Assembly: GCA_949987705.1 (NCBI GenBank)
Contig: OX465281.1
Location: 220,381,978-220,445,977 of the forward strand
Direction of reading: 5' to 3'
Source of the DNA: Thereva unica
Taxonomy: Eukaryota; Arthropoda; Insecta; Diptera; Therevidae
DNA: 64,000 bases
Positions 57,867-64,000 of this stretch are shown here, piece by piece. The translations under genes and the position numbers were made by a program. A model generated the notes under the pieces. The model was not told the DNA's origin. It did not search any database and saw nothing but the letters and a program-made list of their open reading frames with translations. The first letter of the stretch is position 1; each line of letters starts with the position of its first letter.

Positions 57867-58015
57867 CCGGTTTAGACGGTGTGCTTCCGCGCATGTGCCT
57901 CACAAACTTTGCAGATAAAGGGAGAAGTGGGGTAGTACTTCTCATCAGCCCCACTTCTCTCTTCATCATCAAACGTTGTTGAGGCACATGCCCTGAAGCG
58001 CACCGTCTAAACCGG
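57867..58015. mobile_element. 149-bp hairpin MITE
   Basis: CCGGTTTAGACGGTGTGCTT is inverted as AAGCGCACCGTCTAAACCGG with one mismatch. Pairing continues through CATGTGCCTCA. Even the centre has AGAGAAGTGGGG-like inverted words. The arms are ~36 bases. No clear target duplication; a possible relic lies at 621-640. Confidence 0.65.
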
Positions 58016-61000
58016 CTCATGGTCTCCTCTGTAGCACTCCCCAATCAAAATAGTTTTAGAGCCCTGTCTGTCCAAGGCAATTTCAATACCCTCGAAGCTG
58101 TCATGGGCGTTACCAAACTGATTTGCACTTGGTCCTATACGGGACTTCATGACTCTAATTACCACTTGGATGTCAGATAAAGCCGGCTCTACATGATGCG
58201 GTGAAGGTTTCATTCGAATGTTGGCTTTCAACGTCAGTACCGATAACGGCCCGAACGTGTCCAAAAACGAACATTGGATGCTTCACATTGGACACTCGTA
58301 GTTCGACCATCGGCTATACGATGCATCCTACCATCAAGCGTCCAACGTTGGAAGGTGTTCATAGCATTGTGTGGACTTCGGCTTAAGAATATGGCTCCGC
58401 GCAGGCTCCTGAATGAAACAAATTTAATTCTTCTTTTTTAGGGGTTCTAATTGGAGATAATCCCTTAATGCAAAATATGTGTCTGACTACTGATTACAAT
58501 TAAGTAAAATTGCACTCGCATTCAGCATCAACAAGTAAATTTTATATTCGCTTATCCGAAAAACATTAGGAAATGCCTATGGTAAAGCATGTCAAACTGC
58601 CACACTAAAAACCTCAACTTTCAAATAAAATTGTAGTGAAATGACGGACAAATTAAAAAATGGCTCCAAATACAATGCCTGCGGTTATTAAGTGCTTTGA
58701 AAGTATCTGCAGCACCACACGTGAAAAGAAAGGTAACAGACACTCTAGAGTAGCCATCGCCACCTTTTCACCTTGGTATGAAACGAAAGTACGGAAAGAA
58801 GCCATCTGGTACAATACATCATTGTCGAACAGTCGTCTCTAAATTGTCTTCAGTTGTAAATCGACAAAAAGAACTCTACATGGGGTGATACCAGACAACG
58901 AGAGCTCTCAAATCAGCGACCAGCACATTTCAGCAAAATAAGGAAATACTTTCAACAATTTACTCCAGCATTGTACTACATTCAAATTGCATTCTTCGTT
59001 TTGATTAAATTAATTATTTACATTTTTCTCAGTTAACTTACAAATAGCTTCGACATTGCATAATAAAATAAGTACAAGTCCACGATGCCCGTATGTGGGT
59101 TCATGGTATCGATATGTACTTAAGCCGAGTGGGAAACAAATGTAGCAACTATGAAACCTTGCTGATAATCAACAAAACCCCGAAGCAATGAAGCTAATTA
59201 AAACAACAGCAACAAGAGCAAATAACAATCAAATTTATGCCATCCATAAGGCACCGCACAAATGCGTTGGTCTGATTTAGAATCCATAATGAGTCCACAC
59301 AGTCCAGACTGTGGAGCATGTTTTCTGTCCATTTTCATAGTTGCACCTTTTTTTGGTCTAAATGTAACAAAGGTAAAGAGACACGTGCGGCTGCGCAGCA
59401 GACAAAAGTATCCAATTTGAAATCAAGCCCGAATACGATTGTTCAATTCGATAGCAAAGTGTCCCTCGTTCTCTAGATTGTCTGTAATTGCGCGGAGACC
59501 ATTGTTTTAGCACCAAGTTGAACACTTTTCAGTGCTCGTGACACTATGTTTGAATTTTCGTTTTTAGAGCTGCATGAGTCTGGCTAGTAGGTCTAGTAGG
59601 TCTGGCAGCTCTTGTCGCGTATCGCAGAGAATTCTAGTAGAAATAAAACATAGAAGAAAATGTCTCGGTGTAGTGCAGCTACCTGGAGCCGTGGCTGGTC
59701 TATTTCTGCAACTTAGTCCTTGAAATGTGGGCGAACCAGAACGGCACGGCGACTTGGATTTTGAAAGTGGAACCAGTGCGTTTCGCTGATATTATTAGGG
59801 ATATGCACATACATACATTGGAGCGCATATCAGGCATTTATCATCACGCCCATTATAAATTTTATATTGTGTGCTGGCCAACAGAAGAACATTATGAAAC
59901 ATAATAAAATCGCCATTAATCTTGTCACAGGGCCCCACTATGACATGGACATGATTCAGATTTTTTCGCAAAAAACATTCCGCTGTTATGGATCAATGGG
60001 TTAATATATATCTGCATTTGACTGCTGCAGCGAAATTTATCTGCTGCAAAAACTGCATCCGGGGCTGCAGCAGCAACAAGATTTCCACACACTCGAAATG
60101 ATCATCGAAAAGGATTTGTTATCTGTAGGCTGGTAACTACTTTTGTGAGAGGCCCTTTTCGAAATGCCATTGCATAGGTGGAAGGAACATATTCGCGCCG
60201 GGGTGATTCAGTTGCACTGCACTGCACACAAAAGAATATACTACTACTGCGCCTACCTATCCTCCTTCCTAGAATCCCAAGAAACACAAATCCGTTCGAT
60301 TGTGATATTAACGACGAGTTTGAGGAATGTGATCAATTAAATTAAAGCCACCCACGCCGATCTCCTGCGCAACATTGTCATCTTTTTTTCATTGATTTAT
60401 TTATGTAAGATGGAAACTTGTTATTTTTGTGATTTCTTTCAATAACTTTCGATGAAATTTACGAATATTTATTGATGTTATGTTGTGTTGGCATATTGTA
60501 CTGGACAATGTTGCCCCGGACAAAGGCCACATGTACACGTTGGCAACAAGCATTAAGCACTGTTGTTGTTGTCGAATTATAAAGGTTAAACGGTATTTCC
60601 GTGTAGCAACATGAAAGATGTTATCTTTCGCAATATTTTCTATGATGTTGTAAACGACGAGATGATATAGATATGATATAATATTTTTATAGAAATTTTT
60701 GAATAGTCAGTGTAATGTGCGCTTAATTATGGGAACAGCGAAAATATTCACTTCTTTTGAATTGTTCTTGACGGGATGGGATATTGAAGTGAATGTAACT
60801 AATTGTTCACTGGGAACTTAAATCCTATCTTCTTCTTCTTAAATCTCTAAATCAAACTATAGGAGTCTTGAAGTGTGTTCTTCCAGTCGTGTCTATATTT
60901 TGCTAGCTTCTTAAACATAGGAAGCAAACATACATATCTTCTAGAACGTCAGCCCTATTTATTAGTCTACCAACATATGTCCCAGCCATCTTAGTGTGCC

Positions 61001-61044
61001 CAGTTATTCGTCAAACATTTCTTCTAGCTCTTTCTAAACGCAAC
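58016..61044. other. No gene recognised
   Basis: AT-rich with open frames up to 85 codons and no domains. I searched for a continuation of the MH2 domain here and saw none. Confidence 0.45.
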
Positions 61045-61325
61045 TATAAACTCAAGTGTTTAGTTTTTAAATACTTAAAGCGTTTGAACTGTTATAGACG
61101 AATTTTAAACACTTATCGGTGTTTGAAGCGTGTTTTTGGTTATGAATAATAAAAAATTTATTGATAGAACTATTAATCAATATTTTATTAAAACATAATA
61201 CTATCATCGCAAAAAGTGAAGTAAAAAAATGCCGTTTTTCCAAGCGGTCCCCGACTAAGTACAGACCATTTCCAATGCTGCTTGACCGCCGTTATAGAAA
61301 GAGATGCGGTTTACTGAATATGCTA
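61045..61325. repeat. Dispersed repeat B, copy 2
   Basis: It matches 18570-18870 (blocks listed there) with moderate divergence and a few indels. It also shares GCTGCTTGACC with the short copy at 37.2 kb. No ORF. Confidence 0.7.
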
Positions 61326-61342
61326 AATGGTAGAGTTGAATA

Positions 61343-61440
61343 GCTATCGATAGTACTATCGGTACTATCGATGGTTTTTCACTATCGAGCACTATCGATG
61401 GTTTCTTTTTACAATCGATAGTAAAGTCGCATATGAGGCA
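61343..61440. promoter_or_regulatory. Cluster of TATCGAT-type sites
   Basis: Within ~90 bases there are CTATCGATAG, CTATCGGTACTATCGATGG, ACTATCGAGCACTATCGATG and CAATCGATAG. TATCGATA is the DRE core, which DREF binds at promoters in Drosophila. No transcript start or gene adjoins, so a regulatory role is inference; it may be a local repeat. Confidence 0.35.
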
Positions 61441-62184
61441 TTCTTCTACAAATTGAACACTTTTTTTTATTAAACAACATTTTTGATTTGCTTCAAATTT
61501 TTTTACGCAGTTCCTATACAAAATAAGCAGACTCGTATTTTTCCCGTTTATGTTTTGGTCAAAATTTTCAAAAATAGGGAGGGGTAAAGTGGAGGGCTAT
61601 AACTCCGGTTCTGCTCAGGGTATCAAGTTAAATGGGGTGTCATTTTAAAAATAATGAAGAGATCTTTATTTATATATTAATAATTGTAAAAAGTATTTCA
61701 AATTAGTATTTATTATTAACAATTAAATATTTGAAATTAAATTTACTATTCGTTCGCGGTTTTTTTTTAATTTAAAACAATACTATTGTATTTCCGGCGA
61801 TTATTTCCTATAAAAAACATGCTTTTCCAGATTGGTATTGTCTAAATTAAATACATTAATTACGCTGGAAAAATGCACTTCCCGACAGTGCAATAATACA
61901 AAACGTAATTTACTGCAGCATAATATTTAATGAGGTATGGTAGAAAAACTGGGAGTGGCAGTAACGGACAAGCCCTGAGAAACGCCATCTGCGATCTAAT
62001 ATCTACCCGACCAAAAATCTTCCGACATACTACCGAATGCTACCTCCACCTCCACGAAGATGTTAACTTGACATGGGGTGACCCCTGGATGCTCTCGTTT
62101 ATACAAGAATAACAGGCGAAGGAAGGAAAGGCGAGTGTTTCGCGCCTCAAAACGAAACAAACACCAGACTGGTCCTCCAGACCG
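61441..62184. other. No gene recognised
   Basis: AT-rich with a T-run. Chance frames at 61930-62112 and on the minus strand show no domain. Confidence 0.4.
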
Positions 62185-62390
62185 CACGGTATTCAGAAAC
62201 AAGGTAATGTAAAAGACTGTATACCGTATACGGTATTTTAGTGCTGATGTCACGTGGGGGACACTTCCCATATAAAATCGAAGCTGTTGTTGTTGTTTCA
62301 GCATTACGGCTGACGTCACCAGGTGCCTATTTTTTACGGTATTCGAAGATGCCGTCGCTTTTACATTACCTTCGTTTTCTGTATACCGTG
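62185..62390. mobile_element. 206-bp MITE abutting a LINE endonuclease
   Basis: CACGGTAT and CAGAAA with AAGGTAATGTAAAAG at the left are inverted as CTTTTACATTACCTT and TTTCTGTATACCGTG at the right (about 31 bases with a few gaps). An inner GATGTCACG/CGTCACC pair and the palindrome ATACCGTATACGGTAT add to the fold. The LINE coding frame starts at its right edge. Confidence 0.6.
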
Positions 62391-62910
62391 GATTACCGCT
62401 CTGCAGGAGACTAAGTGGACTCTTGCATCTCAGAACCCACACGACACTCTCCAGTGGTTCAGTGGAAAGAAGAGAGTTCGGAGTTGCCTGCATCGTGAAA
62501 AAGAAAATGAATTCACTGATTCTGGACTTTAATCCAGTAAATAATAGAATATTTCGCATTAAAACAAGACTTCATAACATTACTCTCATAAACGTCCATG
62601 TGCCCACAGAAGACCAGATGGTTTAGGAGAAAGGGGAATTCTACAAGGAGCTAATAAACGCCATCACATTAATACCGTCAAACGATATTAAAATGGTGCA
62701 ATGACAATGCTAGTAGATTGATCGATCTGGTACAAAAATATTCATAATAGGACGTGGCAGTCACCAGACGGGGTAACAAATATTGACCACGTCCTAATTG
62801 AGAAAAGAGGGGTTACCAGTATACTGGATATAAGAACAATGATAGAAGCGTGCGGGGGCTCGGCCTACGATCTAGTCAAGTCAAAGGTTGTATTGCTGAA
62901 ACTGTCGAGA
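62388..62910 (+). pseudogene. RTE-like LINE endonuclease, decayed
   Basis: It begins WITALQETKW, the LQE-W catalytic block of the AP endonuclease. In other frames follow REFGVACIVKKKM, LDFNPVNNRI, LHNITLINVHVPTED, EFYKELINAI, NIHNRTWQSPDGVTNIDHVL and DIRTM. The order is that of RTE-like LINEs. The GDFN block is missing (a short deletion near 62690) and frames shift at least twice. Confidence 0.75.
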
Positions 62911-63059
62911 CACCCGGCTGTGGATAGGTCTTGGATAGACGGACAAAAAATTGTATGAGTGGTGGGGGGGAAATCGTAACGGTTAGCCGCTACGGCGTTT
63001 TGAATTTTTTTGGTAGAGGTTTACATATTATCCTGTATTTTTGTAGCGCTATTTGCTAT

Positions 63060-63535
63060 TTGGTTGAGGAAACGAAAGTGGCATTGACGGCCGAGGTTCA
63101 CAGCCGCTTCAGCCAGACAACAGGAGCATTCGCCTAGCTCAAGTGGTGCATATGGAAATATTTCCATCAAAACAAAAGTACGCCTTTACTGAACGTTGAT
63201 CCTTCCGATTTTTCTTTATGGATCTGAAACGTGGACACTGCTCAAACCGGACGTTAAGAAGCTCGAGGTCTTCCAAATGCGATGTTTGAGGCAGATCGTC
63301 GGTGTATCACTCGGCGATCGCAGTAGACACTGATCGAAAAAGAAATGCAAAAACGTCCACTACGAGGTTTTGGACATGTTTGCCAAATATATGATAACCG
63401 CTTGCCACGTAAACTTTTCTGGCGAGACCGTCCCGTAGACTGGAGAATCTAGCGCTCGGCACCGAAGAAGACCTAGCTAAAGAATATCGAGGGTGACCTA
63501 AAGAATCGAACAGCTAACGGATCAAAGAAGGAAGA
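63060..63535 (+). pseudogene. RTE-like LINE 3' part, same family as 27.7-31.0 kb
   Basis: It is nucleotide-similar to 30405-31000, with blocks TTGAGGAAACGAAAGT, GTTCACAGCCGC, GTACGCCTTTAC, AAACGTGGACACTGCTCAAA, GCTCGAGGTCTTCCAAATGC and TTTTCTGGCGAGACCGTCCC. It ends CAGCTAACGGATCAAAGAAG, as does the minus copy at 50.1 kb. It has stops in all frames. Between 62910 and 63060 the endonuclease and palm regions are lost. Confidence 0.8.
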
Positions 63536-63649
63536 AGACTGTGCTTCAAAAAGATATGGCAGGTAATGCTTTACTGCCAATCTTAAGGCATTTTTTCGTT
63601 TCTCCATATGCAGTATAGTAATTCGCACAGAATCTTTCTTGGTCTATTT

Positions 63650-63990
63650 GATTGCAGTATCTTTCGCTGGGCCATGTGCTCGATTGCCAAGTGTATTTGT
63701 GACTGTCCCTTCTTGGGAAATATGTTGACTGACATATTTTTGTTCATTGCAAAATCGTTAACACGTTGTATGTTATCATTTGGTGTTTCGTGAAGACCTC
63801 CCTTTTCAATGGTCGGTCTGTGCCAATTCTCTCTTCCAATTTTGACGTTGAGGTCATACGCGTAGCTTGATATAATATAAAGTGTCCTTTGTCGTGTCCG
63901 CGTGAAGATCTTCCATCATCCTAGTGCTGCATAGACGAAAGTTCCTCTTTTAGCCAACAGTCTGGAATACAACCTACATGTTCTTCGCCT
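63650..63990 (-). pseudogene. RTE-like LINE endonuclease scrap, opposite strand
   Basis: On the minus strand the frame reads AYDLNVKIGRENWHRPTIEK, then GGLHETPNDNIQRVNDFAMN, KNMSVNIFPKKG. This is the GDFNAKIGRE--RPTIGK-SLHE-SNDNG-RLVNFA-SKNL block order; the GD of GDFN is changed to YD. It points away from the plus-strand 3' fragment next to it. Confidence 0.7.
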
Positions 63991-64000
63991 CCCTCTTTTC

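Noticed and set aside
61930..62559. Long open minus-strand frame (187 codons)
   Set aside because: Runs antisense through a MITE and the LINE endonuclease; no motif of its own.
1..64000. LTR retrotransposons, rRNA genes, CRISPR arrays, bacterial operons
   Set aside because: Looked for protease/integrase blocks, primer sites, regularly spaced short repeats and ribosome-binding patterns; none could be supported.

Overview
The window is AT-rich, intron-like eukaryotic DNA dominated by fossil transposable elements. It most likely comes from an insect, probably a fly. The reasons are one split host gene with canonical GT/AG splice sites, and many degraded retroelements of types common in Diptera: Jockey/CR1-like, RTE-like, and the I/R1/LOA group with RNase H. 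There are also mariner, piggyBac-like and Helitron-like remnants and many short hairpin elements. I see no bacterial features, rRNA, CRISPR array or LTR retrotransposon. The species is inferred only to this level.

The only host gene I can support lies on the + strand. Its first coding exon is at 16500-16647 (ATG at 16531) and its second is at 32295-32452. They join in phase to give the first 92 residues of a Smad-like MH2-domain protein, most like the Expansion/Rebuf family of insects, whose members are needed for timely chitin deposition. The 15.6 kb intron between them is a graveyard of nested mobile elements. Exon 2 ends in phase 2 with the MH2 domain unfinished, so more exons must follow. 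I could not find them before 64000.

Layout. 1-2 kb: LINE scraps and dispersed repeats. 2.1-4.6 and 7.2-8.9 kb: two copies of an unassigned DNA-transposon-like family (called family A here), the first containing three further layers of insertion. 9-13.6 kb: a LINE relic, several hairpin MITEs including a piggyBac-like one with TTAA ends, and a tRNA-like SINE head. 16.5-32.5 kb: the host gene and its intron. The intron holds an RNase H LINE, a young element with ~370-395 bp terminal inverted repeats carrying a broken cysteine-rich gene, two LINEs, and an RTE-like LINE split by a Jockey-like tail. 33-40.3 kb: a mariner relic, a 3 kb Jockey/CR1-like LINE with a 460-codon reverse transcriptase ORF, and an RNase H LINE with perfect 16-bp target duplications. 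41.0-43.0 kb: a Helitron-like element filled by a ~126-bp minisatellite. 44.9-46.7 kb: a Foldback-like element and an R1-like LINE. 48.7-58 kb: a MITE, further LINE fragments, and two large foldback elements, one with 7-bp target duplications. 61-64 kb: a dispersed repeat, a cluster of TATCGAT sites, a MITE and RTE-like fragments.

The element proteins are nearly all broken by stops or frameshifts. The most promising unexplained objects are the long-TIR element at 23.6-25.1 kb, the Foldback-like element at 44.9-45.4 kb, the paired foldbacks at 54.8-56.7 kb and the minisatellite-bearing Helitron-like element at 41-43 kb.
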